From RYN-230 sp963837515 (GTDB lineage: Bacteria > Actinomycetota > Actinomycetes > Streptosporangiales > Streptosporangiaceae): DNA of 64,000 bases. Below, one piece after another: positions 44,344 through 52,146 of this stretch (positions within the stretch are counted from its first letter, which is position 1; every line of letters starts with the position of its first letter). Under the pieces are notes generated by a model. It was not told the DNA's origin and searched no databases. It saw nothing but the letters and a program-made list of their open reading frames with translations. The translations under genes were made by a program, and so were the position numbers. The stretch covers positions 1,116,001 to 1,180,000 of the forward strand of contig CAWINT010000002.1 in the NCBI GenBank assembly GCA_963837515.1. The letters run 5' to 3'.

Positions 44344-45197
44344 CGGCCGAGCGAGGTGGCGGCGTGAGCGCCACGGTCACCCGCCCGGAGGAGCCCGCTG
44401 TCACCGGGCCGCCCCGCTCGCTGCGCAGCTCGGCGGCGGCCTCGGTGCGCCGGGCGCTGCCCGCCGCCGGCATCCTGGTGATTATCGCCGCGATCTGGGA
44501 GGCGGTCAGCCACTGGTTCGGCGTGCCAGACTACGTGCTGCCGTCGTTGGACCGGATCGCCCGAACCGGGGTCTCCGCCTGGTCCGGCACGCTGGCCAGC
44601 GCGACCTGGGTCACCACCAAGGAGGTACTGCTGGGGTACCTGCTGTCCGTGGTGCTCGGCGTCGGGCTGGCGTTCGCCCTGCACAGCTCCCGGATGGTGC
44701 GCAACGCCGTGTACCCGCTGCTGATCGGCTCTCAGGCGGTCCCGATCGTGGTGATCGCTCCGGTGCTGGCCATCATCTTCGGGTACACCATCACGCCCAA
44801 GCTGATCGTGGTCGCGCTGATCTGTTTCTTTCCCATCGTCGTCAGCACCATCGACGGCCTGGCGTCGGTCGACCCGGACCTGCTGCGGGTGATGCGCACC
44901 CTGGACGGCAGCCGGTGGGCCACGCTGCGCCGGGTCGAGGCGCCGGCCGCGCTGCCGTCGATGTTCTCCGGGCTGCGCATCGCGGCCACCTACGCCCCGA
45001 TCGGGGCGGTGTTCGGCGAGTACGCAGGCTCGCAGAACGGCCTGGGTTATGTGATGATCCAGGCCATCCCGCAGCTGGAGACCGACCTGGTCTTCGCCGC
45101 GATCTTCATCCTCACCGTCGAGGCCATCCTGCTGTTCATCGCCGTCTCGGTACTCGAGCGGATCGTCTGCCCCTGGGCACGAGAAGGGAAACGGTGA
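44340..45197 (+). CDS. ABC transporter permease (SsuC/ThiX type)
   Basis: The 285-residue permease has six predicted helices and the cytoplasmic coupling loop with MRTLDGSRWATLRRVEAPAA and LPSMFSGLRIA (EAA motif), as in SsuC/TauC/ThiX. It probably works as a homodimer with the neighbouring ATPase and binding protein. The start overlaps the ATPase stop (ATGA). Confidence 0.9.
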   Translation: MTAERGGGVSATVTRPEEPAVTGPPRSLRSSAAASVRRALPAAGILVIIAAIWEAVSHWFGVPDYVLPSLDRIARTGVSAWSGTLASATWVTTKEVLLGYLLSVVLGVGLAFALHSSRMVRNAVYPLLIGSQAVPIVVIAPVLAIIFGYTITPKLIVVALICFFPIVVSTIDGLASVDPDLLRVMRTLDGSRWATLRRVEAPAALPSMFSGLRIAATYAPIGAVFGEYAGSQNGLGYVMIQAIPQLETDLVFAAIFILTVEAILLFIAVSVLERIVCPWAREGKR

Positions 45198-45201
45198 CCC
45201 C

Positions 45202-46239
45202 ATGACCGCATGGCGAGCATCCCGCAGGCGCGGTGCGCTGGTCCTCGGGGCGGCGGCCCTGATCTCGGCCGTGGCCGCCTGCGGGTCGTCCTCGGGTGGC
45301 TCCGCCGCCAGCGGGGGCGGCGGCCCGGCGGTGACCAGCACGACGGTGCTGCTGGACTGGTTCCCCAACCCGGACCACCTCGCGCTCTACCTGGCCCAGA
45401 AGGACGGTGACTTCGCCAAGCAGCACCTGAAGGTCACCTTCCAGTCGCCGTCGAACAGCACCGACGCGCTGAAGCTGATCAGCCTCGGCCAGGTCCCGCT
45501 GGCCATCTCCTACGAGCCGGAGACGATCACCGCGGCGACCGACAACCTGAACGTCGCGGCCGTCGCGGCGATGATCCCGACTTCGCTGAACTCGCTGATC
45601 ATCTCGGGCAAGAGCGGGGTGTCCGGCCCCGCCGGGCTGGCTGGCAAGACGGTCGGCACCGACGGCGACCCGGTCTCGGCGCAGATGCTCAAGGCCGTGC
45701 TCAAGAAGTACAACATGACGCTGAACCAGGTGAAGCTGGTCACGGTCAACGAGGGCCTGGTCCCGGCCATGGTGTCCGGCAAGGTGGCCGCGATCATCAG
45801 CGGCTACCGGAACGTCGAGGGCATCCAACTCGGCTCGCTCGGCCTCAAGCCGAAGGTCTACCCGGTCGGCAGCCAGGGCGTGCCGGGCTACGACGAACTG
45901 GTCGTCATCGCCAACAAGAGCAAGCTGGCCAGCGACGCCGCCTACCGGGCCATGGTGCGCAAGTTCCTGGCCGGGCTGGCCCTGGGCGCGGCCGCCGCGC
46001 AGGCCCACCCGGCCGCCGCGCTGGCCGCGCTGGCCCCGGTGGCCAAGGGCTACAGCCCGGCGCTGCTCAAGAAGATGGTCTACGCGACCGCGCCGCTGCT
46101 GGCCAATCCGGCGGGATTCGGGGCGATGAGCGTGAGCCAGTGGCAGAGTTTCGCCAACTGGATGCACGAGGACGGGCTCATCACCAAGCCGGTCCAGGCG
46201 AGTTCCGTGGTGAACACCAGCCTGCTGCCCAAGAGCTGA
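45202..46239 (+). CDS. NMT1/THI5-like substrate-binding lipoprotein (ThiY type)
   Basis: The 345-residue lipoprotein has a signal ending SAVAACGSSSGG (lipobox Cys about 27). The mature part opens LLDWFPNPDHLALYLAQKDG, the signature of THI5/NMT1-type proteins such as ThiY, which bind formylaminopyrimidine or HMP. Also typical are SLGQVPLAISYEP and EGLVPAMVSGKVAAII. The motif and the two TenA genes in the same regulon favour a thiamine-pyrimidine ligand. Riboflavin- or other heterocycle-binding relatives exist, so the ligand is not certain. Confidence 0.87.
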   Translation: MTAWRASRRRGALVLGAAALISAVAACGSSSGGSAASGGGGPAVTSTTVLLDWFPNPDHLALYLAQKDGDFAKQHLKVTFQSPSNSTDALKLISLGQVPLAISYEPETITAATDNLNVAAVAAMIPTSLNSLIISGKSGVSGPAGLAGKTVGTDGDPVSAQMLKAVLKKYNMTLNQVKLVTVNEGLVPAMVSGKVAAIISGYRNVEGIQLGSLGLKPKVYPVGSQGVPGYDELVVIANKSKLASDAAYRAMVRKFLAGLALGAAAAQAHPAAALAALAPVAKGYSPALLKKMVYATAPLLANPAGFGAMSVSQWQSFANWMHEDGLITKPVQASSVVNTSLLPKS

Positions 46240-46241
46240 CC

Positions 46242-46264
46242 TTGACTAGTATCTGAGATCTCAA
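46242..46264 (+). promoter_or_regulatory. GntR gene operator (site 2)
   Basis: TTGACT (46242-46247) is followed by TATCTGAGATCTCAA. Aligned to the 19-bp palindrome it keeps the right half almost fully (AGATCTCA) and 14 of 19 positions overall (46246-46264). It lies 72 bases before the GntR start and suggests autoregulation. Confidence 0.55.
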
Positions 46265-46335
46265 AAGGGCCGGATGGGCCCCGGCCCAGCGACCTGGCTG
46301 GGCCGCGGCCCGCGGCCCGCGGCACGGAGGCGCGG

Positions 46336-47019
46336 ATGACCAGCACGCTGGGCGAGGGTGTGGAGCACCGGCAGCTGAAGGACTGGGTGTATCTCAAACT
46401 CCGTGAGGAGATCGTCACCATTCAGCTTCCGCCCGGGTACATGCTGCGCGAGGCCGAGCTGGCGGCCCGGTTCGGGGTCAGCAAGACGCCGCTGCGCGAG
46501 GCCTTCGTCCGGCTGGAGAAGGACGGTTTCGTGCAGATCGCCCCCTACCGCAGCGCGGTGGTGACCGGCTACAGCCGGCAGGATCTCCGGGAGATCTACG
46601 AAGTGCGCGAGCTGCTCGAGGGCCAGTGCGCCCGGGAGGCCGCGGTGAACATCGCCACCGAGCACCTGGCCGCGCTGAACCGCATCGTCCGGGAGAGCGC
46701 GGCGGCTTTCGAGGCGGATGACACCGGGCGGCTGACCGGGCTGCTGGACGAGTTCGACGTGCTGCTCTACGCCCAGTCCAAGAACAGCCGGATCACCGCG
46801 ATGCTGAACAACATCCGCGACCACGTCACCCGGATCGGCCGCCTGACCGTGGCCATCCCCGGGCGGATGGGCACCTCGGTGCGCGAGCACCAGGCGATCT
46901 ACGAGGCGATCGTGCAGCGTGACGGGCAGCGGGCCGAGACCCTGATGCGCCAGCACATCCTGTCGGTCATGGCCGACCAGCTGGCCAGCCTGGACGTCGG
47001 CCCGCTCCCGGGACGCTGA
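46336..47019 (+). CDS. GntR-family regulator, FadR/FCD subfamily
   Basis: The 227-residue protein has a winged helix (about 15-85) with GYMLREAELAARFGVSKTPL and REAFVRLEKDGFV, and a helical FCD ligand domain (about 92-220, YEVRELLEGQCAREAA). FCD domains bind carboxylates, often with a metal. The ATG has GGAGG five bases upstream. The gene sits centrally in a region where AGATCT-based palindromes precede several transcription units. It is the best candidate for binding them all, normally as repressor. The inducer is unknown. Confidence 0.9.
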   Translation: MTSTLGEGVEHRQLKDWVYLKLREEIVTIQLPPGYMLREAELAARFGVSKTPLREAFVRLEKDGFVQIAPYRSAVVTGYSRQDLREIYEVRELLEGQCAREAAVNIATEHLAALNRIVRESAAAFEADDTGRLTGLLDEFDVLLYAQSKNSRITAMLNNIRDHVTRIGRLTVAIPGRMGTSVREHQAIYEAIVQRDGQRAETLMRQHILSVMADQLASLDVGPLPGR

Positions 47020-47020
47020 C

Positions 47021-48459
47021 GTGCCGGCTCACCCGGACGTCCTCATCGTCGGGGCCGGCTGGCCGGCCTGTGCTGCGCCCTGGGGCTGGCCGGCGCCGCG
47101 TCGGTGACGGTCGTGGAGACCGGGCCGGATGCGGGCACTCCGCCGCCGCCCTGGCTGCTCTACGACTACCTGCTGCCCGCGGAGTGCTACCACCAGTACG
47201 CCGACGCCGACACCGGGCTGGCGCTGCCGCAGGGCCGTGGTACCGGAGGCGGCTCGACCGTCAACTCGGCGGCGGCGCTGCGGGGCCAGCCCTGGTGTTA
47301 CGACGGCTGGGCGGTGCCCGGCTGGTCCTGGCAGGACTGCCTGCCCGGCTTCTGCGCGATCGAGTCGGATCAGCAGTTCGGGGACGCCGCGTATCACGGC
47401 ACCGCCGGGCCGATCCCGGTCACCCGGCTGACCCCCGGCCCGCTGGACGAGGCCTTCATCGACCTGTGTGCCAAGCACGGTCACCCGGCCGCGGCGGACC
47501 ACAACGCACCCGGGGCGCTCGGCATCGGCGTGTGGCCCACCAACCGGCAGCACGAGGGCCGGTGGGGGACGCACGCCGCGGTGCTGCCGCTCATCCGCGG
47601 CCTGGTGGACCTGCGGGCCGGCACCCACGTGGAGCGCCTGGTGTTCGAGGGCACCCGCTGTGTGGGCGCCGACGTGACCGGCCCGGGCGGCCGGGAACGG
47701 CTGCACGCCGGCCGGGTGGTGCTGTGCGCGGGGGCGTTCGGCACCCCGCTGCTCCTGCTGCGCTCCGGCATCGGCCCCGAAGCGGTGCTGCGCGCGGCCG
47801 GGGTGGACGTGCGCACCGCGCTGCCGGGTGTCGGGGAGAACCTGCAGGACCATCCGTGGTGCCTGCTGGACGTGCAGGCCACCGACGTGGCGGACATCGA
47901 GGCCCGCCCGGTCAGTGGCGCGCTGCTGCGCTACGAGCTGCCTGGCGAGCACATCGAGGCCGAGATCTTCCCGTGGCAGACCCGGCCCTACGACCCGGCG
48001 GTCCCGGCCGCGCAGGTCTCGTTCACCGCGGCGCTGATGAGCCCGCTGTCCCGGGGCCGGCTCAGCCTCACCCCGGACGGGCCGCGGATCCAGGCCCGGC
48101 ACCTGGCCGACGACCAGGACGCGGCCCAGATGGCCGAGATCGTCACGGCCACCGCGGGCTACCTCGACGAGCTGGCCACGACGGGGATGGTGCGGCTGCC
48201 CGCCGATCCCTGGTGGCGGGCCACCGACCTGGCGGCCGCCTGCCGGCGCCACGCGGGTACCTATAACCACCACTGCGGGACCTGCCGGATGGGCGACCCG
48301 GACGGACCCGGCACGGTGGTCAACCCGGGCCTGGCCGTTCTCGGCGTGACCGGCCTGTCCATCGCGGACTCGTCCATCCTGCCGGTGATCCCGCGGGCCA
48401 ACACCAACCTGCCCGCCATGATGATCGGCCACCGCGCCGCGCAGCTGATTGCGGGTTAG
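47021..48459 (+). pseudogene. GMC-family FAD oxidoreductase with an N-terminal single-base frameshift
   Basis: GTG 47021 begins VPAHPDVLIVGAG and then the frame breaks at GGCTGGCC (47057-47064). Adding one base restores LAGLCCALGLAG and joins the long frame that runs to 48459. The remainder is complete: GTGGGSTVNSAAALRG, CAGAFGTPLLLLRSGIGPEA (GMC signature) and a C-terminal YNHHCGTCRMGDP with the catalytic His. Corrected length is about 479 residues. GMC enzymes oxidise primary alcohols; pyridoxine 4-oxidase is one. In this cluster oxidation of the pyrimidine hydroxymethyl group is a reasonable guess. It follows gntR by one base. Confidence 0.8.
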
Positions 48460-48494
48460 CTGGTCTGGGCGGCCGGCATCCCGCCGTGACCCAC

Positions 48495-48560
48495 GCGCGG
48501 CTACGCCGCGCCCGGCCCGCAGGGCCGATCGGGGGGCCCGGGGGGCCGTCCTCCCGGGCC
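48495..48560. terminator. Convergent terminator region with GC hairpin element copy D
   Basis: GCGCGGC-TAC-GCCGCGC (48495-48511) is a perfect hairpin. A GGGGGGCCCGGGGGGCC/CCTCCCGGG element (about 48530-48560) resembles copies A-C. The tenA1 stop lies inside the first hairpin, so its last about 18 codons are element-derived. Confidence 0.55.
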
Positions 48561-49223
48561 AGCCAACGCCATGTCCCAGAAGGCGAGCTCGTAGCGGGTG
48601 GATGCGTCGAAGACAGCGGACAGCCGGTCCACGTGCCCGGCGTCGGCCGGATCGGCATAGCGGTCGAGCAGCCCGGTGGTGGCCTGTACCAGGTCGTCGT
48701 AGCCCGCCCCGGCGAACATGGCGATCCAGTCGGTGTAGAGCGGGTCGGCGGGCAGCGCCCGGGCCAGCCCGGCCGCGATCTCGCCGTAGCTCCACTGGCA
48801 GGGCAGCACCGCGGCCAGGCCGGTGGCCGCGCCGTGCCGCCCCGCCGCGTCCAGCAGGTGCCGGGTGTAGGCGTACGTCACCGGGGCCATCGGCCCGGTA
48901 CCGGCCGCCCCGCCGGTACCGCCGAGCCGGGCCAGGAACGCGTAGTTGGCGGGCAGTTCGGTCGCTACGATCTGGGCCAGGAACCGGGTCAGCACGTCCA
49001 GCGCGGCCCGGTCCGGGGCCCGCCCGATGATCAGCCCGATCGCGCGGGCGTAGTCCTCCAGGTAGCGCACGTTCTGCTCCAGGTACCAGCGGAACGTCCG
49101 GTGCGGGAGCGTGCCGGCGCCGATCTCGGCCACCATGGCGTGGCCGACCGCCGCGGACCAGGCGGCGGCCCCGCGCTCGCGGAGCAGCTGCGACATCTGC
49201 AGGGCGGGCCGGGGTACGGTCAT
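48501..49223 (-). CDS. tenA: TenA-family protein 1 (thiaminase II-like)
   Basis: The 240-residue TenA fold keeps the catalytic cysteine C142 (AVLPCQWSYGEIA) and the late glutamate (YELAFWDMA). TenA_C enzymes hydrolyse aminopyrimidine or thiamine to give HMP. The residue equivalent to Bacillus Asp44, normally Gln-Asp in the helix WYLEQ-x, is Asn51 here (WYLEQNVRYLEDYARA), so substrate preference may differ from ordinary TenA. The tail after residue 221 comes from an intergenic element. The promoter at 49270-49298 overlaps operator site 3. It is divergent from the amidohydrolase at 49519. Confidence 0.85.
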   Translation of the reverse strand: MTVPRPALQMSQLLRERGAAAWSAAVGHAMVAEIGAGTLPHRTFRWYLEQNVRYLEDYARAIGLIIGRAPDRAALDVLTRFLAQIVATELPANYAFLARLGGTGGAAGTGPMAPVTYAYTRHLLDAAGRHGAATGLAAVLPCQWSYGEIAAGLARALPADPLYTDWIAMFAGAGYDDLVQATTGLLDRYADPADAGHVDRLSAVFDASTRYELAFWDMALAGPGGRPPGPPDRPCGPGAA

Positions 49224-49262
49224 CGCGGGAGGCTCCCTCCGGTCAGCCAGGCGCATCGAGAC

Positions 49263-49298
49263 ATCAGATATCAGACTCCGCAACGGGGTCCTGGTCAA
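49263..49298 (-). promoter_or_regulatory. tenA1 promoter with GntR-like operator (site 3)
   Basis: On the minus strand TTGACC (49298-49293) and TCTGAT (49275-49270) are 17 bases apart. ATCAGATATCAGA (from 49263) covers the -10 and matches the 19-bp consensus at about 12 positions. Occupancy would block transcription. Confidence 0.6.
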
Positions 49299-49369
49299 CC
49301 CCGTATGCTCCCGGCTCAGCGGCGGCCAGCGCACCACGTCGGCGAGACACGATGGTTACGGGGATGGGA

Positions 49370-49416
49370 TTGACGGTCCGCAGATCGTTTCCCTAGTCTC
49401 AGATCTGAGATCTTAT
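49370..49416 (+). promoter_or_regulatory. Amidohydrolase promoter with GntR operator (site 4)
   Basis: TTGACG (49370-49375) and TAGTCT (49394-49399) are 18 bases apart. CTCAGATCTGAGATCTTAT (49398-49416) follows directly and covers the predicted start point; it matches the palindrome at 16 of 19 positions. This fits repression by GntR. Confidence 0.72.
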
Positions 49417-49477
49417 TCCTCGCTCCTTGGCTTCCCTACGACACCGATCCGCGTACCCGGCGGCGACGGAGGCACCC

Positions 49478-49522
49478 ATGGACGACGGCGCAGTCGGCTA
49501 CGCCGGCCAGGCGGCCCGGTGA
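49478..49522 (+). CDS. Leader peptide overlapping the amidohydrolase start
   Basis: An ATG with GGAGG (49468-49472) five bases upstream opens a 14-codon ORF (MDDGAVGYAGQAAR). Its TGA overlaps the GTG start of the next gene (GTGA). The amidohydrolase has no Shine-Dalgarno of its own, so ribosomes finishing this ORF probably initiate there. Confidence 0.55.
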   Translation: MDDGAVGYAGQAAR

Positions 49523-50967
49523 CGGGCACCGCCGCGGCCCCGGTGGCGGCGGGCCGTGGCGCCCAGGCGGAGGCACTGCCCGCCGACACCGTGATCGCGG
49601 GCGGCTGGCTGCTCACGATGAACCCGGGCCGCCACGTCTACCGGGCCGGCGCGCTGGCCATCGACGGCGGCGTCGTCGTGGCCGTCGGCCAGCGTGACGA
49701 CATCCTGGCCCGGTACGCCCCGCGGCGGCTGATCGACGCCCCGGACGGGGTGATCATGCCGGGGCTGGTGAACGGCCACCGGCACCTGCTCTGCTGCGCC
49801 AAAGGCGCGATGCCGGAAGGCGGCCAGACCCTGGACGCGCTGCGCCGGTTCATCTACCCCTCGTTCGCCGCGCTGACCGACGAGGACATGTACCTGCACG
49901 CGCAGCACGCGGCCGCCGAGATGATCCGGTTCGGTACCACGCTGTTCGAGGAACCGGGCTGCAACCACCTCGACGCGGTGCTGGAGGCGCTGGCCGGGTC
50001 AGGGATCCGGGCCCGGACCGGCCCGTGGACCTGGGACCAGGCCGGGCCGGCCGGGACCAAGGACCTGCCGGACTGGCTGCGGATGGACGCGAAGGCTGCG
50101 CTGCGGCGGCTGGCCGACGGCATCGAGCAGGTGCGCACGTTCGGCCATCCGCGGATCTCCGACGCGGTGACCATCGAGGGCGTCGGCACCTGCTCCGACG
50201 AGCTGACCCGCGGCGCCGCCGAACTGGCCGCCGACGCGCAGTCGCTGTTCGTGCTGCACAAGTCAACCAGCGAGCGTGAGGTCGAGCTGGAGCTGGCCAC
50301 CTTCGGGCACCGCCCGGTGCAGCACATGCACGAGATTGGTGCACTCAACGAGCGCGCCCTGCTGAACCACATGACCAGCCTGGACGACGCGGATGTGGGC
50401 TACGTGGCCGACGCGGGCGCGCGCATCTCGCAGAACCCGTCCTCCGCACTCAAGCTGGCCAAGGGCACCACCCAGACCGGCAAGTGGCCGGAACTGCTGG
50501 CCGCCGGGGTGCCGATGGCGCTGGGCACCGACGCCGAGAATGTGTCGAACCACACCGACATCTGCCGGTCGATCCAGCTGGCCGCGCTGCTGCCCCGGGA
50601 CGCGCGGCGCGACCCGGGCGCGGTGACCGCCGAGCAGGCGGTGGAGCTGGCCACGATCAGCGGCGCGACCGCGCTGTGGCTGGGTGACGTGACCGGCTCG
50701 CTGGAACCCGGCAAGCAAGCTGATGTGATCGTCTTCGACACGTCCGACTTCGACTGGCGGCCGCTGCACAACCCGGTGGCCAACCTGGCCTACGGGGTGA
50801 CCGGGCACTCGGTGGACACCGTGCTGGTCGGCGGGGACGTGCTGCTGGAGCACAAGAAGCTGACCCGGGTGGACGAGGGCGACCTGCGCGAGCAGGTCGA
50901 GCGGATCAACCGCCGCGTCCTCCGTGAGATCGGCATCGACCCCGCCCCCGCCTGGCCCGTCCGCTGA
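49519..50967 (+). CDS. Amidohydrolase (ATZ/TRZ-like deaminase superfamily)
   Basis: The 482-residue metal-dependent hydrolase has the N-terminal composite-domain strand DTVIAGGWLLTMNPG, the HxH site GLVNGHRHLL, later metal/active-site segments (QHMHEIGAL; ALGTDAENVSNHTD) and the closing ATALWLGDVTGSLEPGKQAD with ADVIVFDTS. The superfamily includes cytosine, guanine and triazine deaminases. The third strand reads LHKSTSERE instead of the usual HLSE, so its chemistry may differ. It is driven by a GntR-site promoter and preceded by a coupled leader ORF. Confidence 0.85.
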   Translation: MTGTAAAPVAAGRGAQAEALPADTVIAGGWLLTMNPGRHVYRAGALAIDGGVVVAVGQRDDILARYAPRRLIDAPDGVIMPGLVNGHRHLLCCAKGAMPEGGQTLDALRRFIYPSFAALTDEDMYLHAQHAAAEMIRFGTTLFEEPGCNHLDAVLEALAGSGIRARTGPWTWDQAGPAGTKDLPDWLRMDAKAALRRLADGIEQVRTFGHPRISDAVTIEGVGTCSDELTRGAAELAADAQSLFVLHKSTSEREVELELATFGHRPVQHMHEIGALNERALLNHMTSLDDADVGYVADAGARISQNPSSALKLAKGTTQTGKWPELLAAGVPMALGTDAENVSNHTDICRSIQLAALLPRDARRDPGAVTAEQAVELATISGATALWLGDVTGSLEPGKQADVIVFDTSDFDWRPLHNPVANLAYGVTGHSVDTVLVGGDVLLEHKKLTRVDEGDLREQVERINRRVLREIGIDPAPAWPVR

Positions 50968-50977
50968 CCCGCTCTCT

Positions 50978-51041
50978 CCAAGATCATGATCATGACTTCA
51001 GTGTCGTTGGGACGGCACCAATCTCATGATCATGATCTTGG
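50978..51041. terminator. Bidirectional terminator with nested inverted repeats
   Basis: Perfect 18-bp arms CCAAGATCATGATCATGA (50978-50995) and its complement (51024-51041) enclose 28 bases. Those contain a second stem, GTGTCGT/ACGGCAC, with one G-T wobble. It lies between two convergent amidohydrolase genes. The AT-rich GATCATGATC arms are atypical for this genome. Confidence 0.8.
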
Positions 51042-51088
51042 GAGGAGGATGGCGGGGCTGGTGTGGCCACTGGGATTTGCCGGACGGG

Positions 51089-52099
51089 TCAGTCCGGGAT
51101 CAGGCCGAGCATCCGGGCGTAGTTGTCGCCGAGGATGCCGTCCAGCTTGGCCTGGGGGATGGGGTCGGCGCCGACCCGGCCGGCGTGCTCGTTCACGGCC
51201 AGCAGCTTGGCCCGCAGCTTGACCGGGTCGTACAGGAAGCCGGGGTAGTCGGTGCCGAAGAAGATCTTCTCCAGCGGCACGAAGGACGCCTCGGCGTGCA
51301 CCAGGAAGCGGAACAGTTCCTCGGTGGTCACGCTGGCGATGTGGTAGCTCAGCTCGGCGTAGAAGTTGGGGTGCTTGGTCAGCATGAACATCGCCTCATC
51401 GACCCAGGGCAGCCCGCAGTGCGCGATGGTCAGCCGCAGGTCGCGGAAGTGCCGCCCGGCCGCGTCCAGCAGCGCCGGGCGGGCGTGCTCCATCCGGGCG
51501 TCGATCCGGGTCGAGCCGGCCTGGTGCACCATGACCGGGATGCCCAGCTCGGCCGCCTTCGCGAAGACCGGGAAGGCGAGCACCGGGTCGGCCGGGGACC
51601 AGTCCTGGTACATCGGGTACAGCTTGAGGCCGGCCAGGCCCAGGTCGCGGACGGCCCGCTCCAGCTCGCGGACGGCGGCCGCCGGGCCCCGGTAGGCTGG
51701 ATTGACCGAGGCGTAGCCGATGAAGGTTCCCGGCCGCTGCGCCACGATGGCCGCGATGTAGTCGTTGCACTTCTTCGGGCTGGGCGGGCCGGGCACCCCG
51801 GTGATCCCGTAGCTGTCCACGGTGCCGATCAGCTCGCCGTCGAGGAACTGCGGCGACACCGCCAGGATCACGATCCTGTCGAATCCCGGGTGGTCCCGGA
51901 TGGACTCCGCCGGCCCGATGACCGGGAAACCCTTACGGCTGTAGCCGCTGGCCTCCCACTCGGCCTCGCCCGGCGCCCGGTGCGAGGGCAGCAGGCCGAG
52001 GCTGCGGTAGATGCACAGCGAACCCTCGCGGCCGTAGGCGGTGGTGAACTCCGCGTCCTCAGCCAGGCTGAGGATGTGCGTATGCGCGTCGATCTGCAC
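51089..52099 (-). CDS. Amidohydrolase family 2 protein (ACMSD-like)
   Basis: The 336-residue TIM-barrel hydrolase starts MQIDAHTHILS (HxH metal site) and has GLKLYPMYQDW, VMVHQAGSTR, TIAHCGLPWVDEAM and KIFFGTDYPG, the amidohydrolase_2 metal ligands in order. Relatives include decarboxylases and lactone or ring hydrolases acting on carboxylated intermediates. It is the last gene of the long minus-strand operon, 47 bases after the previous one. It may act late in the pathway, on a carboxylic intermediate; this is inference. Confidence 0.87.
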   Translation of the reverse strand: MQIDAHTHILSLAEDAEFTTAYGREGSLCIYRSLGLLPSHRAPGEAEWEASGYSRKGFPVIGPAESIRDHPGFDRIVILAVSPQFLDGELIGTVDSYGITGVPGPPSPKKCNDYIAAIVAQRPGTFIGYASVNPAYRGPAAAVRELERAVRDLGLAGLKLYPMYQDWSPADPVLAFPVFAKAAELGIPVMVHQAGSTRIDARMEHARPALLDAAGRHFRDLRLTIAHCGLPWVDEAMFMLTKHPNFYAELSYHIASVTTEELFRFLVHAEASFVPLEKIFFGTDYPGFLYDPVKLRAKLLAVNEHAGRVGADPIPQAKLDGILGDNYARMLGLIPD

Positions 52100-52146
52100 C
52101 GGCGGTCATCCAAGTCTGCATAACGGATGGGAGCGTGGCACTGCCA

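Noticed and set aside
43522..46239. Sulfonate/taurine (Ssu/Tau) importer
   Set aside because: ATPase and permease alone fit, but the binding protein opens with the THI5/NMT1 signature LDWFPNPDH and no desulfonating oxygenase genes are present. Kept as a minor alternative.
46240..46335. CTGAGA next to the importer/GntR junction as part of a TPP riboswitch
   Set aside because: The rest of the THI-box (ACC..GAACCTGAT..GG.TAATACC) is absent here and before the other thiamine-like genes. CTGAGA is part of the GntR palindrome.
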